64,000 nt of DNA from Cheiracanthium punctorium (lineage: Eukaryota > Arthropoda > Arachnida > Araneae > Cheiracanthiidae): positions 744,001 through 808,000 of the forward strand of contig JAWZYV010015814.1 of assembly GCA_038373885.1 (NCBI GenBank), given 5' to 3'. The position numbers and the translations under genes are program-made. Shown here one piece after another: positions 24,801 through 32,149 of this stretch (the first letter of the stretch is position 1; each line of letters opens with the position of its first letter). Under the pieces are notes generated by a model. That model made no database searches and had not been told where the DNA came from. It saw only the letters and a program-made list of their open reading frames with translations.

Positions 24801-26466
24801 TAAATTGTGTGTAAAAAAGTTATTGCATGTTTTCATGGATGTACAATAGTGGATGATACTGTAATTAGTTTGGAAAGCTGGAAGGTTTTTTGCAATGTAC
24901 AGGGTTGTCAGTGGTCTAGAAAAATTGAAATAGTAAGGAAATCTTACTTTAGGATGTAGTTTGAATGAAAAAAAAACTTGTTTTTGGTCTTGGTACACAG
25001 AAATAAACTAATAGCACCAGGGTCTTGAAAAAATTCAAGATGGTTCTTCACAAGCTGCATGACAAACTGTGATAAGTGAAACAACTGTGCTTTTTCTGAA
25101 ACTCCCACAAAAAATTCTTAAGCATGGAACTGCACTGCAAAATTTTTGTAAGAGTTTTGCAAATTTTTTAATTTTAAGAAAATTTTCTAAAAGTTTGTAA
25201 CCGATACAGGTTTATCGTTTATTTCAACTTATGTACCAAAATTACATAATTTTTTCGAACTACAACTTTAACTGAAAAAGTCAGGGAAATTTGCAAATTT
25301 TAGCTATAAAACTGGAAAATCTTGAAGTGTGGAGTGGAAAATTATTTGAAGTCTGCATTCATAGTTTAATTTTACATTTGCCGTATGTTTAGGAAAAAAT
25401 AAAAATGAATCGATATAGCCCAGAAGCAGAAAGACCTTAAAAGTGTGACATACGTCACAGAACAATTGCAGCCTTTGCAGAATATTTCATTCTTTAAAAG
25501 AAAGAAGAAATAAAAATGATATGATCTGCAGAACAATTAAGCAAAGTGCCCTTTATGCTATGCCTTCTCCCCTTACTTTTTGCACAATTTTTATATCTAT
25601 TTTGCATTTAACTGCAGTCCGCCAGATTTTAACGAAATGCCTACAGAACATTTGCAACTATTTGAGGTCTTGTTGAAGAACACTGACTGGATATGATTCT
25701 GCTCCTGGGTGATATAAATGAGCAAAAGTGATGGATATAGTAGGGTTTTCTTTTTTTTTCCCAAGGAAAGGGGGGGGGGGAGCCTAGTTAAAAAAAGTTA
25801 TTCAACAAACAGAATATACAATAAAGCAAAATGTTAACTAAACCACTATTTTCTTTTTTAAAATAAGCCCTTTTAAAAAAGAAAAAAAATCTGTATCCAC
25901 CATGCCAGTTTTGTGCACCTATATCAAGTCATGTTTAAAATGCTGAACCTCTCAGAATTTCAAAAACCTCTCAGAATTTCAAACTAATAGCATGATAATT
26001 ACCCACACATGCATTTCCATGAAAACAGGCTAGTTTTTCTATTCCTTTTTTTTTTTAAGCCCAACTTAAATGTCAGCTTTATTACTGCTGAATTAAAATG
26101 TAATTTTTTTTTTTTCCCCCGTTGGCATTGTATATAACAAGTTAAACTATTCAGAGCTATTTAGTGAAAAACATCAAAGGTATGAGAGTTTTGGTAACAG
26201 AAATGATGAACACAAACTTGATAAGGATGAATGTTTACTATGCAAGAACCAAAAATTTTATATCGCTCAACTTCATACAAAGAAATAAATGCTTACCAAG
26301 TTTAATTTGACAGATTTTATTGACTGTTTCCTGAAGTATGGCACACTTGTCAGGGTTGACAGAGAGGGAACACATGTCAGAGGCACTAGCAGAGATGTAG
26401 CCTGCTAGCTCATCCAGGTAGTCACTCTGAGACTCCTGGCCTCCTTTTTCATTAAGGCACTTGGGG
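1..26466 (-). CDS. tai: p160/SRC nuclear receptor coactivator (taiman/NCOA family), 12 exons seen, both ends missing
   Basis: Twelve exons joined by GT-AG introns with agreeing phases give 899 uninterrupted codons: HLH, PAS-A, PAS-B, a Ser/Pro-rich region with three LXXLL receptor boxes, then a polar central region. Family knowledge: p160 coactivators bind ligand-loaded nuclear receptors through LXXLL helices and recruit CBP/p300 and methyltransferases in the nucleus; insect taiman partners the ecdysone receptor and, through its PAS domains, the juvenile hormone receptor Met. Diagnostic strings include [10 protein letters not shown] in the HLH, ALDGF and IIHVGDH in [13 protein letters not shown] between the PAS domains, and VQTKSK in PAS-B. 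The N-terminal coding exon was not found, and the CBP-binding and C-terminal glutamine-rich parts lie beyond position 1. Oddities: the basic region of the bHLH is lost and one LXXLL box spans an intron. The family call is very secure. Whether this is the main tai orthologue or a diverged paralogue is open. Confidence 0.95.
1148..1340 (+). repeat. Dispersed repeat R1, copy 1
   Basis: This is similar over about 190 bp to 59554-59790, sharing the run that starts AGATCTTGCATTTTTGTGTA, and in its second half to 56255-56400. Class unknown; it joins directly to the tandem repeat at 1355. Confidence 0.7.
1355..1745 (+). repeat. Tandem repeat, unit about 130-150 bp
   Basis: Units share TTTTAGTAGGCGATTTTAA, then TGGAACAAAGAAG, then ACTCTTGGATTA(T)GATGC and a TTTAAA/GGTGAAGTATAGTT segment. 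Units start near 1375, 1525 and 1680, with a further one at 2338-2500 after an insertion. A reverse-orientation copy lies at 34805-35040. It is satellite-like or the inner repeats of a larger unknown element. Confidence 0.7.
1748..2337. mobile_element. Inverted-repeat DNA element interrupting the tandem repeat
   Basis: About 35-bp inverted ends (left from GTTGTTTCCTATTTTAAC, right from GTTGATTCCTACTTTAAC on the other strand) differ at four positions. The element separates two halves of a repeat unit, with similar CAAGAGA and CCAAGAAA flanks. No coding capacity. A hAT MITE sits inside it, so this insertion is the older one. Confidence 0.7.
1872..2084. mobile_element. hAT-type MITE, 213 bp, 8-bp TSD AACTAGAA
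   Basis: The ends are CAGGAGTGGCAAACC and GGTTCGCCACCCCTG, near-complementary. They are flanked by exact AACTAGAA copies at 1864-1871 and 2085-2092. No ORF. Confidence 0.9.
2338..2500 (+). repeat. Fourth unit of the tandem repeat
   Basis: Resumes after the 590-bp insertion with AGAAAGACAAATACAGCACA, TGGATTATGATGCACATTC and TTTTAGTAGGCAATTTTTAA, matching the units at 1355-1745. Confidence 0.65.
2854..2979 (-). CDS. tai: tai exon 11
   Basis: Exactly 42 codons in phase 0 at both ends. The acceptor TTTATAG directly precedes GTATCGGG, and the donor is AACAT followed by GTAAGT. The product is polar with basic clusters ([16 protein letters not shown]) of the kind found in nuclear localisation signals. 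An exon of whole codons could be skipped without a frameshift, so alternative inclusion is possible. No known domain. Confidence 0.88.
3788..3922. mobile_element. pogo-like MITE, degenerate
   Basis: CAGTGGAACCTGCTAAAGTG at the left and GACAGAATCCACTG at the right form short inverted ends typical in sequence of pogo/Tigger elements. The right flank is TA and the left flank TG, consistent with a decayed TA duplication. It is 135 bp with no ORF. Confidence 0.5.
4287..4430. mobile_element. Degenerate hAT-type MITE
   Basis: The left end TAGGCACGTAAGC and right end GGCTACATCCCTG resemble the CAGGGGCGTAGCC ends of elements further right, with the same G/C-rich inner edge. The flanking 8-mers match only in part, so the limits are approximate. 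Confidence 0.4.
5697..6365. mobile_element. CAGGGT-ended DNA element, 669 bp, 5-bp TSD TATTT
   Basis: Perfect 13-bp inverted ends CAGGGTGTCTACC with TATTT on both outer sides. Subterminal GACTTTT and TTTCTGAAA motifs are shared with 10103-10426. A G/C-tract inner segment around 5945-6010 resembles sequence at 58921-58980 and may be a nested fragment. No transposase. Confidence 0.75.
6440..6514 (-). CDS. tai: tai exon 10: completes third LXXLL box
   Basis: 25 codons, phase 0 at both ends. The acceptor GTCTGTGTTAG precedes TTATTAAATAAT, and the donor is GGCAAA followed by GTAAGC. It starts [10 protein letters not shown] and includes [12 protein letters not shown]. Joined to exon 9, which ends MLRK, it makes LRKLL, a canonical LXXLL receptor box with its two final leucines supplied by this exon. 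The exon is a multiple of three, so skipping would remove this box without a frameshift. Confidence 0.88.
9585..9631. repeat. Short hairpin in intron 9
   Basis: TTATAGGCAGATGC and GCATCTGCCTATAA face each other across about 19 bases. Possibly the ends of a tiny or deleted element; function unknown. Confidence 0.45.
9727..9815 (-). repeat. tRNA-derived SINE fragment
   Basis: The minus strand shows TGGCTGAGTAGATAAGACG (9783-9801), which fits the tRNA Leu/Ser-type A box, followed by a B-box-like GAAGATCC stretch. Related copies are at 37104-37340 (+) and near 48000-48130 (-). Confidence 0.55.
10103..10426. mobile_element. CAGGGT-ended MITE, 324 bp, 5-bp TSD ATTAT
   Basis: The ends are CAGGGTTCCCACT and AGTGGGAACCCTG, and both flanks are ATTAT (10098-10102 and 10427-10431). 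Internal GACTTTTCCAGGTTTT repeats occur near both ends in opposite orientation. Same family as 5697-6365 by ends, TSD length and subterminal motif. Confidence 0.8.
10521..11463 (-). CDS. tai: tai exon 9: Ser/Pro-rich receptor-interaction exon with LXXLL boxes
   Basis: 943 bp. The acceptor is CTTATTGTAG and the donor is AGAAAG followed by GTAAAT. The first G completes an Arg codon from exon 8, and the exon then reads [10 protein letters not shown] onward for 314 codons. The middle is Ser/Thr/Pro-rich and probably unstructured, with several S-P/T-P sites. IKRE (10935-10946) fits the sumoylation consensus. Receptor boxes: LRNLL (within 10815-10832), LRELL (10671-10685), and MLRK at the very end, which becomes LRKLL when joined to exon 10. 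Spacing and an acidic stretch after box 2 (NQEDEEMRD) resemble p160 receptor-interaction regions. This exon explains hormone-receptor binding. Confidence 0.93.
11464..12680 (-). other. Intron 8 of tai
   Basis: The donor is GTAAAA just below 12681 and the acceptor ends at 11464. AT-rich, with no recognisable element or exon. The open frame at 11868-12188 is a chance low-complexity frame. Confidence 0.75.
12681..12825 (-). CDS. tai: tai exon 8: end of PAS-B
   Basis: 145 bp. The acceptor is CTTTATTATAG, and the donor is TTTTAAG followed by GTAAAA. It reads [20 protein letters not shown] then [10 protein letters not shown] and [12 protein letters not shown], matching the last PAS-B strands of p160 proteins (family pattern IYRFSL...AQTKSK). 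Two bases at each end are shared with neighbouring codons. Confidence 0.93.
12826..14253 (-). other. Intron 7 of tai
   Basis: Donor GTATGT at 14248-14253. AT-rich with a short TA/TG microsatellite (13073-13125). No exon or delimitable transposon seen. Confidence 0.75.
14254..14366 (-). CDS. tai: tai exon 7: PAS-B
   Basis: 113 bp, 37 whole codons plus one base at each end. It reads [20 protein letters not shown] then [11 protein letters not shown]. The CHPDD motif is the typical PAS helix-loop turn and strongly supports PAS-B. It is separated from exon 6 by the shortest intron of the gene, 103 bp. Confidence 0.93.
14470..14596 (-). CDS. tai: tai exon 6: PAS-A/PAS-B junction
   Basis: 127 bp. 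The acceptor is ATCTTTCAG and the donor is ACTAG followed by GTAAGA. It reads [17 protein letters not shown], then [16 protein letters not shown]. The LVCVARR string closes PAS-A in the p160 family, and TRLDLHGKI opens PAS-B. Phases of two bases at each end agree with exons 5 and 7. Confidence 0.94.
14597..18067 (-). other. Intron 5 of tai
   Basis: Donor GTAAAG at 18062-18067. It contains half of a dispersed repeat (15025-15310), a T20G13 homopolymer junction (about 16041-16078) and otherwise AT-rich unique-looking sequence. A tract at 17430-17950 is less AT-rich, with an open frame (17532-17810) that shows no domain and no good splice context. Confidence 0.7.
15025..15310 (+). repeat. Dispersed repeat R2, intronic copy
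   Basis: This is collinear over about 290 bp with 54420-54720, sharing AAAAGATGACT, TTGCATTTCTAT, GAAACTAGA and CAAACTTAATTCATATCTT blocks in order. Class unknown. Confidence 0.75.
18068..18274 (-). CDS. tai: tai exon 5: PAS-A
   Basis: 207 bp. The acceptor is TTTTTCTAAG and the donor is GATGCTG followed by GTAAAG. It reads [44 protein letters not shown] and [17 protein letters not shown] and the YEEMQ segment match the family pattern (SHTFNCRML, YE.MQCF). The linker TMEEKQTRI is acidic and variable, as expected. Confidence 0.94.
18275..19640 (-). other. Intron 4 of tai
   Basis: Donor GTGAGA at 19635-19640, acceptor at 18275-18276. Only AT-rich sequence and short G runs (about 18956-18965). 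No exon or transposon delimited. Confidence 0.75.
19641..19728 (-). CDS. tai: tai exon 4: PAS-A
   Basis: 88 bp. The acceptor is TTTATTTTATAG before GAAAGCCTT, and the donor is TCAATAG followed by GTGAGA. It reads [20 protein letters not shown] then [10 protein letters not shown]. The IIHVGDH and NLLP strings are near-invariant in p160 PAS-A. Confidence 0.95.
19729..20729 (-). other. Intron 3 of tai
   Basis: Donor GTAAGT at 20724-20729. AT-rich with a 12-base G run (20349-20360). Nothing else recognised. Confidence 0.75.
20730..20819 (-). CDS. tai: tai exon 3: start of PAS-A
   Basis: Exactly 30 codons, phase 0 at both ends. The acceptor is TATTATTCAG. It reads [20 protein letters not shown] then [15 protein letters not shown](L/F)F.VN..G.I.FV is the family signature of the first PAS-A strands. 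Confidence 0.95.
22446..22530 (+). repeat. Imperfect tandem duplication, unit about 43 bp
   Basis: GTGGTGTGAAGTGCAACAAA and GTGGTGTAGAGTGCAACAAT begin two successive units, both continuing GTTCGT(A/G)ACTTGCTACT. It sits in a GC-richer island within intron 2 and may be part of an unclassified repeat. Confidence 0.6.
23818..24123. mobile_element. Possible inverted-repeat element with internal duplication
   Basis: TTTTATCTCTCATC near 23818 faces GATGAGAGATAAAA near 24110. Between them a roughly 61-bp block (23887-23948) is repeated about 98 bp later, ending both times in TTTCGTAAGCTGTA. No TSD resolved. Confidence 0.45.
24554..24651 (-). CDS. tai: tai exon 2: HLH to PAS-A linker
   Basis: 98 bp. 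The acceptor is TTTTCTAATAG and the donor is CTCCAA followed by GTAAGT. It reads [19 protein letters not shown] then [15 protein letters not shown](D/E)(V/I)SSS and LGP.LL just ahead of the PAS-A start are characteristic of vertebrate and insect p160 proteins. Confidence 0.93.
24652..26296 (-). other. Intron 1 (between the HLH and linker exons)
   Basis: Donor GTAAGC at 26291-26296. AT-rich with a G10 run near 25771. A short direct repeat, CTCTCAGAATTTCAAA, occurs twice near 25950-25983. No exon seen. Confidence 0.75.
26297..26466 (-). CDS. tai: tai HLH exon with degenerate basic region
   Basis: 170 bp. The acceptor AATTATAG precedes CCCCAAGTGC, and the donor is AAACTTG followed by GTAAGC. 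One base, then 56 codons from PKCLNEK, then one base. [16 protein letters not shown] and QIK fix it as the p160 HLH and place it in register. Where the family carries a KRRREQE-type basic stretch, this gene has KGGQESQSD of equal length. Further unusual residues are AGYIS for AELIS, SVNPDK for SVKPDK, and KICQIK for QIRQIK. The reading frame stays open and the flanking splice sites are good. A purine run GAAAAAGGAGG at the change could hide an indel in sequence or assembly. The preceding exon must end with two bases of a split codon and was not located. Confidence 0.93.
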
Positions 26467-27162
26467 CTATAATTATAAAATTTCAAAATAATTCAATTCT
26501 AAGAAGATGTACTAAATATAAATAAGCAAAACCCTGATTTATCAAAATAATTAACATGATTTCCCAGGAAAAATCAAATACCAAGAAAACTAAACACTTT
26601 CTTTAAGTTGGATTAATGCATAATATTACTTCAAGCTGAAAGGGAAATTTAATAAAAACAAGTCAAATTTAAGTTCGATTATTACAGCATTACAGCTTCA
26701 ATTGTCAGTAATTAGTATAGTTTGCGAAATAACTTGCTGTTATAACAAAATATTAATTTTTTAAAACGTAATGCATTCTGGAGTATTTTTTTTCTTGAAT
26801 ATCATTTTATTATTATTAAGGTATATAACATATACTCTAATTAACCCCTCTGACCTGACTGATGTCAGCTTGATGGTCAAATGTTCTTCTGCAGCAATAT
26901 AACATGACATCACTCTGAAGTCATCATGTAAGTTAATGAGCACAGTGGTGACTTTCTGATGACACAGTAAGTAAAGCATCAGAGATGATCCAGCATGGCG
27001 ACGATGCAGTGAAGATACAAGAAAATGAGTGATTCTCTTGAAATGCCCAATTTCACACTTCAAACTTTCATTTTCTCATTTTTTATATAAAGTTAATTTT
27101 GACAGTTTTTAGAAAGTTAAAACTATTTTTCTAAAACTAAACAGTTCATGACAAGGCCATTA

Positions 27163-27435
27163 ACCCTTTGAAGCACAAACATCTTCACATCAATACAGAA
27201 AACTAACCGGAAAGATTGCCCAATGCTGAAAAAGTGCAGCCATTGCCATCTACCTATTTAACTAGAAACAACATGGCAGTCTATCAAATCGTCCATCTGG
27301 CGCCACACAGCTAAAGATGTTTTCTGATACAGCTTGGCAGTGCATGGCTGCACTTTTTCAACATTGGAACCATTTCATTTCTTTTTACAACTAGCAGTAA
27401 AAGCTCTAATATAAGGTGGTTTCGCAGCTTTTTTA
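27163..27435. mobile_element. Foldback/piggyBac-like MITE family FB, copy 1
   Basis: Begins TTAACCCTTTGAAGC. Two inner arms, TGAAAAAGTGCAGCCATTGCC and its inverted partner ATGGCTGCACTTTTTCA, enclose the centre. It shares order and sequence with 52448-52765 and, in part, 39360-39550, 55035-55190 and 57821-58080. It ends near AAGGTGGTTTCGCAGC. No ORF. Confidence 0.7.
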
Positions 27436-27866
27436 TCAACTTAAAAAAAAAAAAAAAAAGAGGAAGTACTATATTTGACGTATACGTATATATTTATGTA
27501 TGTATAGTGATAATTTTTTACCATGTGATCCAATATCCAAAATTCCTTTTTAATTATTAGAAAGGGTTTAGCCTGGGGGTGGTCCCACATTAATTTCACC
27601 ACTTTCTAATAATATTATGGCTCTAAAAATTGGGGGATGGGGGGGGGGGGGGAATGTTTTCAAATCATTGTGTAAATGAAGTGTGCCTGTACAGTGCGAG
27701 TAATAAATGTCAAAAGCCACACAGTTTTGAATTATTAAAAAAAAAAAAAAAAATAGGTTTCCGAAACTGAACAACTTGATGATATCATCTAATTCGTAGA
27801 ACATTAATTTTAGACTGAATTAAACCTTAGAAGATCAGATGTTCTTCCTTTGCAAATTGTAAAACC

Positions 27867-27925
27867 TACCATAACTAAAAATTATGCCCACTATTTTACA
27901 ATGGGCATAATTTTTAGCTATGGTA
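27867..27925. repeat. Compact hairpin, 24-bp arms
   Basis: TACCATAACTAAAAATTATG on the left pairs with the right arm ending ATAATTTTTAGCTATGGTA, with one mismatch and an 11-base loop. It could be the ends of a deleted mariner-type MITE or a small structured RNA. Confidence 0.7.
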
Positions 27926-29159
27926 AATATAATATAAAGTTAGTTTTCTTAAAAAAGAAAAAAAAAACTTGTATAAAATAAGTTAAATGCAAATAGAAAG
28001 GGGGATGACATAGAACTATAATTTTCTGTTTAAAAAAAAAAAAAATTATCAATTCAATTAGAAGATGCTTTTGTTGAAAATTTAACCATTTTGTAAAAAG
28101 AAAAAAGCCAAGTTTCAATGTTTTAGAATAAGCACAATAAAACTAAATGAATCAATAAACAATACAGTATCAATTTGTTATATCGTGATTTTTCTATGTG
28201 TTTTAATTTTAATCCTTTTGTTTCATTACTTTACTTGAAAAAGCTTACATTGATTGAAGTTACAATTTTCAAATGCAAAGTGAAATGCAATTAATTTTAA
28301 CTCAATGATTTTTATTAGAAAGCAAGTTAAAACAGAAAAATCAAAGTAGGAAGCTTTTTCAGATGGAAATCTAAAGAGTATTTGTATGTAAATTTAAAAA
28401 GTTTCATTTAAACTTCTATGCCCATTATTTAAATGATTATCTTTTATTATAATATGCAACTAACTCTCTATTATATTTTAAGTGCATAGGTTTATAAAAG
28501 TAGCATTTTATCATATAACATCCCTCTCTCATCCCCTTGGATGGATACATTGCACTGCGCCCTTGAATATATTGTGCATTTTTCTTGTCTCCTGACAAGC
28601 ATGATATAACAACGGACTACAGTAAAACAAAATAAAGATGGTTGTTGGTTTTCTTATTTCTCTTACATAAATGAAAACAATAGCAATAATAAAATGCACC
28701 AGCTAAGTATTTGAACTGAATCATAATTAGATTTCTTAAATTCATAACATGTAATTTGAAGCTGAGATGGCTTTCCATTACTCGAGAGCAAATGAAATGA
28801 AGTATATAGTAATGAATTGTCAAGAGTTTCACATACTATTGAAACTGTAGCTTAAAATCAGCCTCTTCAATCCTATCCAAATTGACATTTGGAGAAATAT
28901 TCATTTCAAGAAACAACCCAAAAATATAACTTCATTGGCTGGGCCTGGAATAAAGAAAATTGATAATGAACTAAATACATACATAAAAACATTAAGTTAC
29001 ACTACTCCATGAGTTAGTTTTTTGTGAAATTTCTTGTAATAGGTAATGTTTATTATAACAAAATCCATTATAAATTTATATATATTCTTCAAAAGAATAC
29101 AATGAATATTGATACAATTGCATTATAAAGGTACCAATAAAAACAAACACACACACACA

Positions 29160-29400
29160 CAGTGGCAGATCCAAAAAAAGTTTTTGGAAGGGGTTAAATT
29201 TTTAAAAGCTTATTTCACCCAATTAAAATGTACTATAAATCAAAATTTTAGTCTAAAGCAATGTGTATGCTTTTGGGAGGGGCTAAGTTATAAAATATGA
29301 TCATTTTAGATATTTAAAGTGTATAATGCAGAATGTTACCCTTTAGCAATCTTTTGGGGGGTGCTGAAGCCCCCTAGCCCCTCTCCTAGATCCGCTACTG
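29160..29400. mobile_element. hAT-type MITE, 241 bp, TSD CACACACA
   Basis: The ends CAGTGGCAGATCC and GGATCTAGCGG-like (right end TAGATCCGCTACTG) face each other within a CA microsatellite. CACACACA flanks both sides. G-rich and C-rich inner edges. No ORF. Confidence 0.8.
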
Positions 29401-29883
29401 CACACACACAAGAAAAAAATAAATTAATAGTAATTGTCGGCTGTTTAACATCCGAGAAATTTTGGCAGAAATGTTTTCAGTAGTGTGAGTAAGATGTCAA
29501 AACAAAGCTGCCGAAATTTCATGTTAACATAGGAGAAAAATTATTTTGCTAATTTATTTTCTTTGCATGCTTCATTACAGATAACTAACATTTTTTTGTT
29601 TTTCCACTAACTACCTATAAATATTAAGCATAACCAGTTTATAAAATGTCAATTGATTTAATATGTTTCAGAAATGTCAAATTAGCACTAAACTGGATGT
29701 GTGTGTGGGTAATAACATAAATAATCATGGATACAAATGAACAATTTTTTCATAGATAAATGCCTGGATTCCATATCACATTTGTATAATGTTGCCTTAA
29801 GTATTGCAAATTGTAAAGTATATGAACTTCTAAATAAGTAACTACAATTTGCAAAAGTGACATAAAATCTGATCTAATTTTAA

Positions 29884-30400
29884 CCCTTTATCTAATGACC
29901 GTAATTAGAAGCAGCACAAAAATAATAATAAAAAAAAATATTCACTAATTGCAATTATCTCTTTGAAAAATCATAACCAAATACTTCATTTAATCAGTTT
30001 ATATCATGACTACATATTCTATTAAAGTAAGATTGTTTAAAATGGATAGGCTTTCCTCTCACTTCATAATCAAACCAAGGCAACAGAAGATAATAATAAT
30101 ACTAATAATGAGCATCAGTGAATTTTTAGGTGTTGGTTGTATGGCTAAAGGATTAGACTTCCCAAGTGTGTCATTCAAAGTATTATTTGACTTTTTCAAT
30201 TTTGTTCGTACTAGATATATTCTTTGGAAAAGACTTATTAATTGCTTATAAAATCAGATGTATAGCTAGTGTTTATTAATTTTTTTTTCGATTTATGTTG
30301 CATTAATCAGTATTGATTATTCATTGAGTAACTAAATCAAGAGAAAAGAAATAGTTTCAAGTAGATATTCGTGGCAAATCTTAATTTGGTAGGTAAAGGG
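29884..30400. mobile_element. piggyBac-like non-autonomous element, 517 bp
   Basis: TTAA at 29880-29883 and 30401-30404 flank ends CCCTTTATCTA and (other strand) CCCTTTACCTA. TTAA duplications with CCC-starting ends are the piggyBac superfamily hallmark. No transposase frame inside. Confidence 0.6.
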
Positions 30401-32149
30401 TTAAACATAGAACAAATATACCTTGTATCATTTTTATTTGTCTCATATTTTACCTAAAAAAACTAAACCTTTGACTTTTTTCCTCCCTTAAGTAAAAGTT
30501 ACTTTAAATTGTTTGTGTATTTTTGATACAGATCTGAGACAGTTTAATACCAAAAAAATTCTTTAAAAAAATAATAATTAAAAATATAAAAAAAAAATAA
30601 AAACTAACATAATAGTAGTAAAAAAATCTATACATAAATAATTTTTTTCAAGAGATATAATGGTTTTTCTTCCATTAGAAGTAAGTACTCAGCCACCTTC
30701 ACAATAGTAAGACAGTAACCATAAAAATAAGTAATAGAATTCTGTCATTCTGAAAAATAAAAACTGTACTACAACAACAACAGAAAAAAAAAAAAAAAAA
30801 AAAAACCGGGATATGCAAGTTAATTTTGGTTGATGAGCATTTCCTTGCAGATGACAATACTTTCACTGTTTCGAAAATAAAGTTCGGTTAATACTCCCAC
30901 GTTTATTTCGCAAAAATATCAAACAATTTACTAATTGAACTACATAAATGTCTGAGAGGATCAAATTGGTTGACTATAATTTATGAAGGCTCACTGTAAT
31001 AACTTTAAAATGCTTCAAGATACCTTAAATTAAAAAAAATATATCAAAACGTTCAAATTAATCTAAATACTGAAGATTATTTTTTCAAATTAATATCAAA
31101 TAAACATTTTTCTTTGCAGAATTTAAGAAAAGAGTTGCTAAACTGCATCAAATGTTAATTTAAATGTTACTGTCCCATAAATTAAGATAATATACAAAAA
31201 ATAGTAATAAACTGATCTGATGTCAGATGGGGTAAAATAAGTTATGGCTTAAAATGTTTTAGTAGAGATGACCGCTCGTTTCGTAATAGCTGCAGCGAGA
31301 ATGTATTTTCTTAGATTAGAAAAAATAAAGAGGATAAGTTATTCACTAAATTTAAATATAAATCAAAAAATTCAATTAAAAATTTACACAAAATTAAAAA
31401 GTCTATTTCTTCAAAAAACAAAAAAAATCACAAGATTACGGAGCCATGCAAATTCTACAAATCAAAATAAACACATAAAAGTTGAGAAGTTCTTTTCCTT
31501 CAGAAAACAATATGAAATTTGTACATTTTCAAAGATTAATTATTTAAAATACTAATCATATTTCATAATTAGTACCTAACTTATAGAAAAGTAAGTTCAA
31601 TTGTTACACGCAAAAGTGTATCATTTAAATTTCTTTAGCATCCAACATTCATTAGCAGAAACATAAAATTTGGGACAACTTAGTTTCGTTATCAATTAAA
31701 TGTTAAAACGAGGACAATTTAGTTTGGCTAGCAATTAGGCGCTTACTTTCTAATATTAATTGACAGCTGACGGTTTTAACTTGCGTAGTTTTTTTTATAC
31801 TCAAAATTTCTACACGAATAATGAATGTCCTTAACGAGTAAAAGCGCAATAAAAATATTGCAAAATTTAATCGACAAAGAGTATGCTGTTTCAAGTACAC
31901 ATGCAATATTCATATTAAGAATAGTAAGCTTGTATTAAATTAAAAGGCTTGTATTTAATAGATATCACAGTAAAGAAAGATAAGATATTTATAATAAAAT
32001 GTCAACAAAAGCACTAATGACATTAAAACCCACCGTAATTTTTTGATCAAGATTTATATTTTAATATTATTCGAGAGCGCAAAGTTGATACACGACGGAA
32101 TAATGTAATACAAAAGTATAAACAAATTGGATAAAAAAATATTGATTTT

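Noticed and set aside
26466..26486. In-frame ATG just upstream of the HLH exon as the start codon
   Set aside because: The stretch is AT-rich and ends in a good acceptor (AATTATAG). The added residues are not p160-like, and the family has a basic N-terminal segment here. Not excluded absolutely.
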